Assembly: GCF_963675165.1 (NCBI RefSeq)
Contig: NC_087377.1
Span: 14,938,198 to 15,002,197 of the forward strand
Source of the DNA: Halichondria panicea
Lineage: Eukaryota; Porifera; Demospongiae; Suberitida; Halichondriidae
Direction: 5' to 3'
Length of the DNA stretch: 64,000 bases
Shown: piece after piece, positions 39,223-50,840 of the stretch
Layout: every line of letters begins with the position of its first letter
How positions within the stretch are numbered: the stretch's first letter is position 1
Notes under the pieces: model-generated
Databases searched by the model: none
What the model saw: only the letters and a program-made list of their open reading frames with translations
What the model was told of the DNA's origin: nothing
Program-made: the position numbers and the translations under genes

Positions 39223-39426
39223 CTTTATATCTTGAGTATTAATGATCCTAGTCTCGAATTCCAGCCAATTGGGGAGGGCGTGGCACTACTACCGACGGCC
39301 GGAAGTAAGATGATTTCCTGCTACAGCCACACCTATATAATTTTCCAAGCACAATAAGTATGGGCGGGGCTCAACACCGCTTGCACGTGACCTAGTGTAA
39401 CATTGGACTGACCCTGACCTTGTCAA
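39223..39426. promoter_or_regulatory. Divergent (bidirectional) promoter interval
   Basis: Only 204 bp separate the start codons of the giant membrane-protein gene (minus) and ATP synthase subunit g (plus). The interval is more GC-rich than its surroundings (GGGGAGGGCGTGG, CTACCGACGGCCGG, GGGCGGGGC) and has no clear TATA box in a useful place. It must hold the promoters and 5' UTRs of both genes. Confidence 0.65.
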
Positions 39427-39760
39427 ATGGCTGGTAGATTAGCCTCTCTGGGAACCAAACTGGTCTCAAAGACCACATCTACAGCATCAAGTAAGTGTTG
39501 AGGAGTGCGTGACAGTTTCTGTGAGCTTTTAGCTATTCCTTGAAAAATGTGGGCAGCTTTAATTAGAAAATTCCTCAGTTAACTGTAAACTTTTCATTGA
39601 CCTAGCCATTTTATACCTTTAGCACACACACACACACACACACACCTAATGCTATTGCCTTGAATACCTGTTGATTGAGTACCTCTTGACTACTTGTACT
39701 CCACACACACACCCTCTGCTATTGCCTTGAATACCTGTTGATTGAGTACCTCTTGACTAC

Positions 39761-39791
<31 letters not shown>

Positions 39792-40059
39792 ACATACAGC
39801 TGTCCTCAGAACAGCCCAGCCACACTTACAGACGTTCTGGGGTCATGCTCGAGTGGAGTTAGGCCCACCCACCCCCGGACAATGGCCACAAATAAAGACC
39901 GGCCTCTCTAAGCTCTGGAATTCCACACTAGCAGGACGATTCCTAGATGTGTCAGTGTCCGAGGCAACAAGAAATACACTTATTGCTGTTGAAACAGGTT
40001 GCTGGTTCTATGTAGGACAAATAATTGGCAGGAAGAGCTTGATCGGTTACAAAGTGTGA
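39427..40059 (+). CDS. ATP5MG: ATP synthase subunit g, mitochondrial (F1Fo, Fo sector)
   Basis: Two exons, 39427-39490 and 39800-40059, give 107 residues. Donor GTAAGT follows a single codon base (A) and acceptor ACATACAG is at 39792-39799. Residues from QTFWGHARVELGPPTP through WFYVGQIIGRKSLIGYKV match the conserved core of metazoan subunit g (FW..A+VEL.PPTP, WFYVGEIIGKR.IIGY.V). The start MAGRLASLGTKLV is a plausible amphipathic mitochondrial N-terminus. Subunit g sits in the membrane arm at the ATP synthase dimer interface. It shares a 204-bp head-to-head promoter with the giant gene, and its intron is full of simple repeats. Confidence 0.92.
39622..39795 (+). repeat. Intronic (CA)n, C18 tract and 43-bp duplication
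   Basis: Inside the subunit g intron: (CA)n at about 39622-39645 and 39776-39794, a run of 18 C at 39760-39777, and two identical 43-bp copies starting GCTATTGCCTTGAATACC (39651-39693 and 39718-39760). Confidence 0.85.
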
Positions 40060-40326
40060 ACTGTGGAACACTGGTTGTAGATCTAGCATTATCATTCTAT
40101 TAGAGGTGTAATGACTCTATGTTCATGTTAGTCTGATAGTAATATTTTGTCTAAAACCTCAAAATGTGTAGAATGTGAAGAGGCAATCAACATTACCTCG
40201 AGTCTAGGCCGCTTTTGGGATATTGTTTTATTATAGAAGGCGGCGTAAATCAGGTAAAAGTCTGCACAACATTGAAGGTGTGGCTCGTTCAACTATATAC
40301 TAGTGTACACTGAACATCATGCATGA

Positions 40327-42330
40327 AAATGGACTACAAGTTGTTCTTTGTACACTCTGCAAAGCATCTGGGGCTGAATAATAAGGATCCAAACGTCACC
40401 ACCATTTATTTGATCTCATTTTGCCATCTAGACGTTGAATTTGCCAACACTGCACAGAACATTGTCAAAGAGTACGGCTTCGATAAATATTTTCCAGATG
40501 CTATAAAAATAGCTCGAGATCTCAGAAACCTAGGAGGAGAGGAATGCCTTGTCTTCACCACTCATCCCTACCTAGTCTACCTTTACACCAACTGCCTTGT
40601 AGCCTCAAAGCTTGGCTTGCACTGCCCCAGTGAGACTCAGCTTCAAGATTTCACTGATGCTGTAAAGAGAGGAGATATCGTCTGGCATGTTTTCCCCTTC
40701 AATGCTCAGATGGAGTTCTACGATAAGACCCTGGCGATGGCTGATTTTGGTTTCCAACTGACACATAAATTGGATGCTAAATTTGGACGCAATGCAACTG
40801 TTACTATGAGCCATGCAGAGAGATATTCCTGGGACTACCAGATCGATTATCCCCATCATGAAAAGGAACGGAGTCAAAGCTATTACAGTAGGTGTAAATA
40901 CTGCCTCAATGCCTCCTGCTGTTCCCAGTGTGATCAACTGGAAAGATTCAGTAACAGGAGATCAGATAATTGGGATGTGGCACCCTCACGGCTACGGAGG
41001 ACAGCACGGCCCTTCCCTCGTGATTGTTCCGGGATTAACGGAAGCACTGGCTTTTGCTATAAGGAGAGACAACATGCAGTGGACCACCCTCTGTCATTGA
41101 AGTGTTTAAGAATTATGCAACACTTAGGAAGCTATTCCCAGGTGCAAAGATAGTTGCCGCTGCATGCTTATGATATATTCATTGAGAAACTGTTAACTGT
41201 AGTTGACAAGCTACCAACTTATAGTCAAGAAATTGGAGACATTTGGATTCATGGTATTGCCTCTGACCCTTTTAAGACAGCGGCTACACGTGTCTTTATG
41301 ATAGCTACTTCAAAATGCTCTCTAGACAACCCCGATATTGTAAACTTTGCTGCTCTTTTCTAAGAATGGAGAACATACATGGGGTAAGGACATCAAGAAA
41401 TACCTCCATGATACTACACACTGGTTGAATAATGAATTTCATTCACAGCCTAATTTTCAAGACATTGTGAACTCCTGGATAGAACAAAGTAATTGGGGGC
41501 TTAATTATGCTCTTGATAATTATGCTTGAAGATAGTAATCCTCTTAAAATGGACATTGTGGCTGAGCTCAATCAACTGTTATTCAATGGTCACATTGATA
41601 CAACTTCTTTCAACCGGTTGATATTTCTACACTAGTGACTTGTGGCACTCTTAAGATTGGATTGTCATCTCAAACTGGCCATCTGTAGTACCTAAACTCC
41701 AAAACATTTGCAACAGATGCTAACCCCATCGCTCAGATTATCTATGAAACTTACACTGCAGAGGATTTTAAATACTTTCTTGGATGAGTACGTGTACAAT
41801 TTTGGGCAAGGCCACATATTTTTGGACACTTACTGGACTTAAAGGTACAGAGAAATTTAACTTGTCTCCTAGTGCTAAATCACTGTGGTTAGAGGAAACT
41901 GACAAATCTTGTGAACTTCTGCTGGAATCGAGCTTTGAGAGACCAATCTTGTTTCAGATTATGGTGCTCCTCAAGTGATTTGGACTCGGGTCGAAATTCC
42001 TAAGATTAGCAAAAATCCAGAGCTATTCTTCACTCTTTAACTTGTTAACAAGACGATTCCAGAGTCTCTATCCTTGTACTTCAACCCCACTGGCGTGGAC
42101 CCTAAAAGCATGATGATGAGTAAGCTAGGTCAACATGTTTCAGCACTATAGATGTGGTTAAAAACGGAAGCGATGTGAATGGCATATCATACAGCAATAC
42201 AAGCATGAAGATTCAAAGTAATTACACTGCTCTCGTATGCATCGGCTATCCCACCCCATTTCCTGGAAACACCCGACGTTAATAAGGGGTTCTCGTTCAA
42301 TATTGTGAACAATATCTGGGGCACTATAAC
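40327..42330 (+). pseudogene. GH38-like (DUF5054-type) glycosidase pseudogene
   Basis: One homology track runs through several frames without introns. Frame one (from ATG 40327) gives MDYKLFFVHSAKH...IYLISFCHLDVEFANTA, with the HxDxxF signature near the N-terminus of GH38-like DUF5054 proteins. At about 40840-40870 the sense frame shifts to one reading KAITVGVNTASMPPAVPSV...MWHPHGYGG, ending at 41100. Later pieces continue in other frames: 41154-41363 (DIFIEKLLTVVDKLPTY), 41347-41529, 41784-41978 and on to about 42300 (VIWTRVEIPKI; NIVNNIWGT). At least four disruptions make a functional product unlikely. The family assignment is from memory of motif order. A piece of its 3' end is duplicated near 61.3 kb. 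Confidence 0.6.
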
Positions 42331-42730
42331 TACGTTATAATTATGGTATCCATATCTTAACAAAGAAGCTTCAACAAAGTATCAATTCCATATGACTGTA
42401 TATACAACCATAATTATAGCTAAACTGTCGATTTAGTTGTCCGTACACAGCACAATAATAACATTGTAACTTTATACCCAAACAAGTATACAAAATTGAT
42501 TTGTTAGAATTAAAGATGTAATTTGAGTTAAACTATACCTGCATTAGTGACATGCCTTATGCACCTTGCAGGCTCTAGGTACAGTTATTCTCTACAGTTC
42601 TAGTCATAAGAAAAGTATATACCAAAAATGTTCTGTGCTTGACTAAATTAGTGTACTGTAGCTAGCTAGCTAAGCATAATTTTTATAGTGAGTATATCAT
42701 TTGTCTCACAGTCAGTACAGTTGCTATATA

Positions 42731-45700
42731 ATGATGAGCTACAGAATTGCTATTTTGACCCTGACAATATTCATAATCACATCTGCTCAAAAGAAAGTAC
42801 TTTGTGATGCAGGTATTATAATTATCTGAATTCATTCTTGCATGTATATATAACACCTGTGAATTGTCCTAGATGTGACCTCATCAAGTGTTGGTAACAT
42901 GTTTGTCGTTGGTTTCCCGATAAATTCTGGTCAAGAAAAAAAGAACCAGTTGTTCTTGTTCATTACAAAACCAGATTCAAGTGATGTTAGTTTCACAGTA
43001 TCTCCAATCAATCTTAGCAGGAACATTTCTAACTCTTCAACTGTGGTAGTCATCCCGCCCAGTTTTGAAGTTTTTTCTATCAATGAAAGGAATAAGGGGA
43101 TCCTTGTTGAAGCTGACAGAAACATTAATGTGTATGGAATGTCATATAATGCTAGGACTACAGATGCTTATTTAGCATTACCATGTATAAGAATGGCAGT
43201 GGATGAATACGAATATTATGGAATCTCGTACGATATACTTGGTAGTAGCTTTCCTAGCGTGATTTTGTTGGTGGCTTGTGAAAATGAAACTGTTGTCAAA
43301 TTCGATTCCTCAACAATAATACTCAATAGTATGGAAACATATCAGATGAAAAGCAGTGTTAATGATCTCACAGGAACAAGAATAACTAGCTCCAAACCCT
43401 TGTCTGTGTTTAGTGGATCTGATTGTGCTAACGTACCACAACATATAGCCACTTGTGACCACCTGGTTGAACAAGTGCCTCCGACTGTGACATGGGGCTC
43501 AAAATTCCTCGTGGCATCTCTCGAGGGTAGATCATCTGGTGAACGTATTCGTGTTCTTAGTGCCCGAACAGCAAGTGTAGCTGTGAATTGCAACACTGTG
43601 GTATCAGTCAGTGAATTCCAGTTACAGAGTGGAGGGAGCTACCGAGAATTTGAAATTCCTATTAACAGTTCCTGTAGCATTGAATCCACCTCACCAGTAC
43701 TGGTCGCCCAGTATGCATATGGTAGCGAGAGTGATGGCATAGGAGACCCATTCATGATGATAATCCCTCCAATTGAGCAGTTTACAAACAACTATTCAGT
43801 TGCAGTGCTTCCTGATTTTGCATCCAACTATGTCACGATATATGTTGCTTCTGAGTTTTTTCAAGCTGCACAAATATTGTTAGACATGTCTTCCATTGTT
43901 ACTGAATGGCAGAACGTTACATGTTCAAGTGGAGAGGTTTGTGGCCACATAAGTAAAACGAGTGTGTCTTCTGGAGCACGTTCTGTCTGTCATCAAAACA
44001 GATCAGCTGTTCTAGGTGTTTCAGTGTATGGATTCGACTCAGACAATTCTTATGGTTTCCCTGGAGGCATGAGATTATCTCCCATACAATGCAACTGTGG
44101 TCAAAATTCTACTTGTATGCAACAATTCAACTGTAGCTGCTTGAATGGATTTGGTGCTTTATTATCTGGAACCGGTGAAGTCGTCTGTAACGGTAAGTCA
44201 AATTAAGTAGAAGGTCATTATGCTAATTATTGTACCATAGCTATAACCTGTCCCCCCTCAACTGCTCCTAATAATGGATCTGTGGCATACAATTCTATGG
44301 CTGATGAAAACGGCACCTATGCCTTTGACACAGTAGCTATTTACAGCTGTGACACTGGGTTTTCTCTGGTCGGTGACAACTCAACAACTTGCACTGGATT
44401 TGATACTGATAGTGGCACAAGTGGTGCTTTTGAAGGAGAACCACCAACTTGTGAAGGTGAGTTGCTTTTATATTTTAATAATACGTTTTACTCCATCACA
44501 CTTTATACAGTGATTACCTGCCCTCCGCTGAATGATCCTACCAATGGAACTGTGACTTACAATGTTGAGAGTGATCATTTGGAATTTGGAAAGCAAGCTA
44601 TCTACAATTGTAGCACTGGGTTTGCTCTGGTTGGTAACACAACTAGGACATGTACTGGAGATGGTAGTAGCATTACTGGTTTTTTTGAGGGAGAAATTCC
44701 AACATGTGAAAGTGAGTGCATGAGATCTAAGCTCTTATTAAGATCGTTATAATTTATACAGTGATTACCTGCCCTCCGCTGAATGATCCTACCAATGGAA
44801 CTGTGACTTACAATGTTGAGAGTGATCATTTGGAATTTGGAAAGCAAGCTATCTACAATTGTAGCACTGGGTTTGCTCTGGTTGGTAACACAACTAGGAC
44901 ATGTACTGGAGATGGTAGTAGCATTACTGGTTTTTTTGAGGGAGAAATTCCAATATGTAAAGGTAAGTGCATGAGATCTAAGCTCTTATTAAGATCGTTA
45001 TAATTTCTACAGTGATTACCTGCCCTCCGCTGAATGATCCTACCAATGGAACTGTGACTTACAATGTGAAGAGTAGTAATTTGGAATTTGGAAAGCAAGC
45101 TATCTACAATTGTAACACTGGGTTTGCTCTGGTTGGTAACACAACCAGGACGTGTACTGGAGATGGTAGTAGCACTACTGGTGCTTTTGATGGAGGAACA
45201 TCAACTTGTGAAGGTGAGTCTCCAATTTGCATCCTATTCCCAGGAAAAGACTGTGGGCTATAAGTGTCTTGTGACTCAAAGTACACTCCATTCTTTTGAC
45301 CATTCCTTGCAGCCATAATCTGCCCTGCTCTAAGTGAACCAATGAATGGTCAAGTGAATTATAGTAATGCAAGTTCTTCTGTAATAATAGTTAACAACCA
45401 ATTTCGAATTAAATTTGGTACGACGGCCACCTACACTTGTGTCAAAGGGTTTTCTCTTGTTGGTGTCAACACAAAAAATTGCACTGGTGATGGCAGTAGC
45501 ACCATTGGTGCCTTTAGTGGAATTGATAATCCAACTTGTGAATGTGAGTGAGACCAACGTACGTATGTTTTGTTTCAATACACTAAACCATCACTATTAT
45601 GCAGCCATAACCTGTTCTCCGTTGATGAGCCCAACCAATGGCACTGTGTCTTATGGCGGAGTCGCTACTGATGTAAATGGCAACTTGTTGTTCAATGTAA

Positions 45701-48700
45701 TGGCTGCCTACAGTTGTGACACTGGGTTTGCTCTGGTTGATAACAGCTCAAGGACTTGCACCGGAGATGGGATGAGTGTAAATGGTAGCTTTAATGGAAC
45801 AGCTCCAACTTGTGACCGTGAGTGCTCTTCACACACTTAACTTGCATCTGTAAACCCTCTCTCCTCTCCAACTGTCTACAGCTATAACCTGCCCTGCTGT
45901 GGCAGCGCCGAGTAGTGGTAGTGTTGACTTTGGTGGAGCCTCATCTGATGGAAACAGCAACTATGCCTTTGATGTGGTAACTAATTACAATTGTGATAAT
46001 GGATTTTCTCTGGTTGGTAATAGCTCGAGGACGTGTACTGGAGATGGCAGTAGCAATACTGGTGCTTTTGATGGAGCAGCTCCAACTTGTGAACGTAAGT
46101 GCATAATTATGCTTCTGTTATTGGACATTTTAACTCCCCTCCCATTCCACTCCACCCACCAGCTATAACTTGCCCTGGTGTTCCCACACCAAACAACGGC
46201 AATATTGACTTTGGTGGAGCCTCACTTGATGAAAATGGCACATATATTTTTGCTGTGGTGGCTACCTACATATGTGACACTGGGTTTTATCTGGTTGGTA
46301 ACGACTCAAGGATTTGTACCGGAGATGGGATGAGTGTCAATGGTAGCTTTAATGGAACAGCTCCAACTTGTGACCGTGAGTGCTCTTCACACACAATGTT
46401 TAATTTGTAACTGTCAACCCTTTCCCCTCTCCAGCCATTACCTGCTCAACTGTAGCCATTCCGAACAACGGCAGTCTGGACTTTGGTGGAGCCTCACCTG
46501 ATGTAAGGAACAACTATGCATAAAATGTAGTGGCTACCTACAACTGTGACACTGGGTTTTATCTGGTTGGTAACGACTCAAGGACTTGCACCGGAGATGG
46601 GATGAGTGTAAATGGTAGCTTTAATGGAACAGCTCCAACTTGTGACCGTGAGTGCTATTCACACACAACGTTTAATTTGTAACTGCCAACCCTTTCCCCT
46701 CTCCAGCCATTACATGCTCAACTGTAGCCATTCCGAACAATGGCAGTCTGGACTTTGGTGGAGCCTCACCTGATGTAAGGAACAACTATGCATTAAATGT
46801 AGTGGCTACCTACAACTGTGACAATGGATTTTCTCTGGTTGGGGACCGAACAAGGATGTGCACTGGAGAAGGCAGTAGCAGCTCCATTGGTACATTTGAT
46901 GGGGTGGATCCAACTTGTGAACGTAAATGCATCATTATTTTGATAGTAATTGTGTTAAATTCAAAGGATATTTCCTCTTTTAACTCCCCCTCCAGCTATA
47001 ACTTGCCCCAGTATTCCCTCAACAAACAACGGCAGTATTGATTTTGGTAGAGCCTCGCCTAATGAAAACAGCACCTATGCGTTTAATGTGGTGGCTACCT
47101 ACAACTGTGACACTGGGTTTTCTCTGGTTGGGGACAACACAAGAAATTGCACTGGAGATGGCAACAGCATTATTGGTGCCTTTGATGGGTCAGCTCCGAA
47201 TTGTCAGCGTGAGTTATAGGGCTATTATATTATATCGCTAAACCACTTTTATTCTCTTTTTAACAGTGATTACCTGTTTTCCGTTGACTGATCCTTTCAA
47301 TGGTTTTGTAACATACAGTTCTACTGTAAATAGCAATTACGTCTTTGATGTGGTGGCTACCTACAGTTGTGACACTGGCTTTTTTCTGGTTGGTAACGAC
47401 TCAAGGACTTGCACTGGAGATGGCAGCAGCATTACTGGTGCCTTTGATGGCCTAGTTCCAAGCTGCGAAGGTAGACTGTAATTAAAAAAATATTGTGTTT
47501 TAAGATTTGGATTATCATTTACGCTACAGCTATAACATGCCCATCACTTTCCAATCCAACCAACGGCTCTGTTTCTTATTCGAATGTGCCTGATCAAAAC
47601 AACAGATACTCTTTCAATGTAACAGCTACCTACAGCTGCAACTCTGGGTTTACTCTGGTTGGTAACAAGATAAGGAATTGCTTTGGAGATGGCAGTAGTA
47701 CTACTGGTTTATTTGATGGGTTGGCTCCAGCATGCAAAGGTATACTATATATAATTATACATGCACTTCTAATGAAACCACTTACTTGTATTTACAGCAA
47801 CAACTTGTTCTCCTCTTGCCGACCTACTTAACGGGACTATATCTTATTCTGCTGCCGCTGATGGTTTGGGAAATTATGTATTCAATGTGACGGCTAACCA
47901 CAGTTGTGACACTGGGTTTGATCTGGTTGGTAACAACCCAAGGACTTGCAGTGGAGATGGCAGTATTATTACGGGTACTTTTGACGGAGAAGCTCCATCT
48001 TGTGAACGTGAGAATAATTAATGCATGATGGCATTATCTACAAAAACCAATCTCTCACTGACAAGATTATAGTCGATACGCCCTCGATAATAGTTAAATT
48101 ACGAGCATGCATGAGATATGTTTTTGGTGTTAATATTATAGTGTCCCAATGGACCCCTTAATTGAGGGTAATCCGTATAGCCCTGAGTCAGAAGGAAAAC
48201 TATAACATTAGTGCTGGCACATGATCTCTAACCAATAAAGTTAGTCACATGACCATGCTTTAAGTGTGTCTTACGTTAATATTTCCTGCAATACAAACAA
48301 ACTGAGACATTGATAAAATGGATTCAAACGTAGCCAGGTACAAGCTGCATAAATGGCAGGCTGTGCAAGGCTAGAGGTCACATGACTAGCACTGATCCTT
48401 TATAGAATACACCTAGCCAAGATCATGTGTTTTAATGCTGGTGTAGCTATATACTTGAATAGATTATGTGGTGCACAGGCAAACACAGATTACAATACCT
48501 AATCTTATAGTGTGTTCTAATAATTATTATGCCTAGAGCTTTGGCTAAATTTATAGAGGTAGCTAGCTAGCAAAATGTGTTATAGTTTCAAAACAACTGA
48601 TATATATGTTACTGTACCTATTTTCATCACAGCTGCAGTTGCCTCATCTTCATCACTTATCCGAGATGTTGTCGTACCTGTTGTGAGTGTGATGGCTGTA

Positions 48701-48805
48701 CTAGCTCTAGTTGTACTGGGTGGAGCTGTTTATGGATACATTAAAGTGATAAGCCATCTGTTCAAGTTACAAAAGGCTGAAACTGGGACTGCTAAACTGT
48801 TGTAA
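42731..48805 (+). CDS. Type I receptor: signal peptide, IgGFc-binding domain, EGF-like module, 14 sushi (CCP) exons, TM
   Basis: Exons: 42731-42812 (signal peptide), 42873-44192 (IgGFc-binding N-terminal type domain, ending in a cysteine-rich EGF-like CNCGQNSTC...CSCLNGFG), then one sushi module per exon: 44241-44456, 44511-44711, 44762-44962, 45013-45213, 45313-45543, 45605-45817, 45882-46094, 46163-46375, 46435-46647, 46707-46922, 46996-47208, 47267-47470, 47530-47739, 47798-48007. The last exon, 48633-48805, encodes a TM helix (VSVMAVLALVVLGGAV) and a short tail ending KLL. All introns are phase 1, so sushi exons can be gained, lost or skipped without frameshift. Full splicing gives 1,509 residues but exon 46435-46647 has an in-frame TAA (46521). 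Skipping it gives 1,438. Pathogen recognition or self-recognition at the cell surface is inferred. A paralogue starts at 62484. Confidence 0.85.
44511..45213 (+). repeat. 251-bp tandem triplication of a sushi exon with its intron
   Basis: Exons 44511-44711, 44762-44962 and 45013-45213, with the two 50-bp introns between them, are near identical at a 251-bp period. The first two copies differ at very few sites (for example ACATGTGAAA versus ATATGTAAAG at the exon end). Confidence 0.9.
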
Positions 48806-49369
48806 TCAAAACTTTATGTGCATCTGATTACAATCAACTGCAAGCTAGCCATTTTGATATAAGTCACCAGTTTCAGTGATGCTAATAATTATATGTTTTA
48901 TCAGTAATTGCTTAAGATAAAAGCTTCTTCTATACGTAAGTAGCTAGTTGACAACATAATTGTAATATAGAGTCTACTATAGTCGACATAATAACACTTC
49001 ATTGATGTTATATTTTAATTATAAGTTGTATGGTACAGTAGAGTTAGCATTGATCAAGTTCTTTTGTTTGTATTTAGTAGGGGGGCACAGCTGATAAATG
49101 GTATTCATTCAGAGGGGGGGTGTTCTCCCCCGCCAGAGACGAACTTTTTTTATATTCTCAGAGATTATTTTTAGTGAAAGATACATATTAAACTGCATGT
49201 CTGCATCACTGGGCCAAAAATTGAATTTCCTATACTTCTTGAAATACAGGATCTGTGTATGGCATATAGGTTGTCGTTTCCTGCTGATTTCCTCTCAAGT
49301 AAAGTTGACATTTCGTCATGAATTTCATAGTAATGGAAATGCTATGTATAATGCTGCTTTTTGGTAGTG
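48806..49369. other. Intergenic, no gene seen
   Basis: The 3' flank of the receptor gene. AT-rich with a G-run (GGGGGGG) near 49118; no coding signal recognised. Confidence 0.5.
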
Positions 49370-49760
49370 GACATGTCATATGGCCTACACATACCCTGTA
49401 CTACACTGAAGATGGCATGTCGGTCTATATTTCATCTACTTGACATGTCATATGGCCTACACATACCCTGTACTACACTGCAGATGGCATGTCGGTCTAT
49501 ATTTCATCTACTTGACATGTCATATGGCCTACACATACCCTGTACTACACTGCAGATGGCATGTCCGTCTATATTTCATCTACTTGACATGTCATATGGC
49601 CTATACATGTACTGTACTGCAGTACAGATAGTCTGTTGTCCTATATTTACTTCACTTTACATGTCACATAGCCTATACATACACTGTACTGTAGTGCAGG
49701 TGGCCTGTTGTTCAACATTTTATCTACATGTACTTGACATGCTATATACATGTACAGCAC
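49370..49760 (+). repeat. 72-bp minisatellite
   Basis: Units start GACATGTCATATGGCCTA at 49370, 49442, 49514 and 49586, followed by about one and a half diverged copies. The period is exactly 72 bp, a multiple of three, which keeps a false ORF open through it. Confidence 0.9.
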
Positions 49761-50103
49761 TGCACGCAGACCATCTATACTTGATGTGTCGTGATTTTAT
49801 GTGCCTGACTCAGCGCTGTCAGAAAGCAAACGTAAATTTAAATTGTTAAAGAACATAATAGTGTATAATAACAATGTAAAGTGTCCACAATAATTATTTT
49901 TGATACACATATTCCAGGCATGCAGACTTTTGACGTCCCGACCGGTGTGACAATTCGTTCCATTATACAAACTGTAGAAAAGAAACACTATAAGCACTGT
50001 TCATTTACAAAGCCAGTCATAATATTACTAGGACACTGCTAAAGTCGACTAGCCATGCAGCTAGAGCTGATATATATATAGTATATACTCACAATGCTCT
50101 GTA

Positions 50104-50486
50104 CACACACACACCCACTGCCAAAGTCGACCAGCTAGAGCTGATTTAACTGACACGGGGACACATAATGCTCACTATAACTATAGTACACACACCCACT
50201 GCCGAAGTCGACCAGCCAGAGCTGATTTAACTGACACGGGGACACATAATGCTCACTATAACTATAGTACACACACCCACTGCCGAAGTCGACCAGCCAG
50301 AGCTGATTTAACTGACACGGGGACACATAATGCTCACTATAACTATAGTACACACCCACTGCCGAAGTCGACCAGCCAGAGCTGATTTAATTGACACGGG
50401 GACACAATGCTCACTATAACTATAGTACACACACCCACTGCCAAAGTCGACCAGCCAGAGCTGATTTAACTGACACCAGGGACACA
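50104..50486 (+). repeat. About 80-bp tandem array, five copies
   Basis: Units contain CACTGCCGAAGTCGACC...GCTGATTTAACTGACAC, with spacing 79-81 bp. A diverged sixth copy lies just upstream (about 50030-50080). Confidence 0.9.
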
Positions 50487-50609
50487 TAATTATTAATTGT
50501 ACAAAGCTAATTTACTGTACAACACAGTACAATGACAGTATTACACCTAAATCTAACATGTACAACATCTTATCTTATATAGTCCATCCAATAATGCATC
50601 TCCAGAGCT

Positions 50610-50670
50610 AGCTTAGACTCGCAAGCCGTCACTGTTGCAGGCGAACAGTGACGGCTTGCGAGTCTAAGCT
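50610..50670. repeat. Perfect 27-bp-arm hairpin
   Basis: Left arm 50610-50636 (AGCTTAGACTCGCAAGCC...) and right arm 50644-50670 are exact inverted copies around the 7-nt loop GCAGGCG. It immediately precedes the inverted terminal region of the 50.7-57.2 kb repeat block. Confidence 0.95.
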
Positions 50671-50840
50671 TATGGAGCGCCATTCAGGTCAAAAATGCAT
50701 GACAGAATCATCGATCCAATCGGTTTGTCGATCACATCAATCGGTTTGTCGATCATTGCCAATCGGTTTGTCGATCATTTCCAATCGGTTTGTCGATCAC
50801 CACCGAGGAGGTCGGACATCACTTGAACTTTCACTAATTA
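50668..50840. repeat. Left inverted arm with AATCGGTTTGTCGATCA subterminal repeats
   Basis: Starts TTATGGAGCGCCATTCAGG and is followed by four direct copies of AATCGGTTTGTCGATCA spaced about 19-20 bp (50708-50796). The inverse arrangement occurs at 57136-57245 (CTGAGTGGCGCTCCATA) and around 56212-56328. The last 36 bp (50805-50840) recur inverted at 55132-55167. It looks like the end of a large, now fragmented DNA transposon. Confidence 0.65.

Noticed and set aside
49361-49849. 162-codon ORF with a 24-residue repeat
   Set aside because: It is the 72-bp minisatellite read in frame; the period is a multiple of three and there is no other coding sign.
50135-50359. 74-codon minus-strand ORF with internal repeats
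   Set aside because: Shadow of the 80-bp tandem array.
50703-50796. CRISPR-like array of short repeats
   Set aside because: Units are separated by only a few bases of similar sequence, the array recurs inverted at 56.2 and 57.1 kb, and the DNA is eukaryotic.
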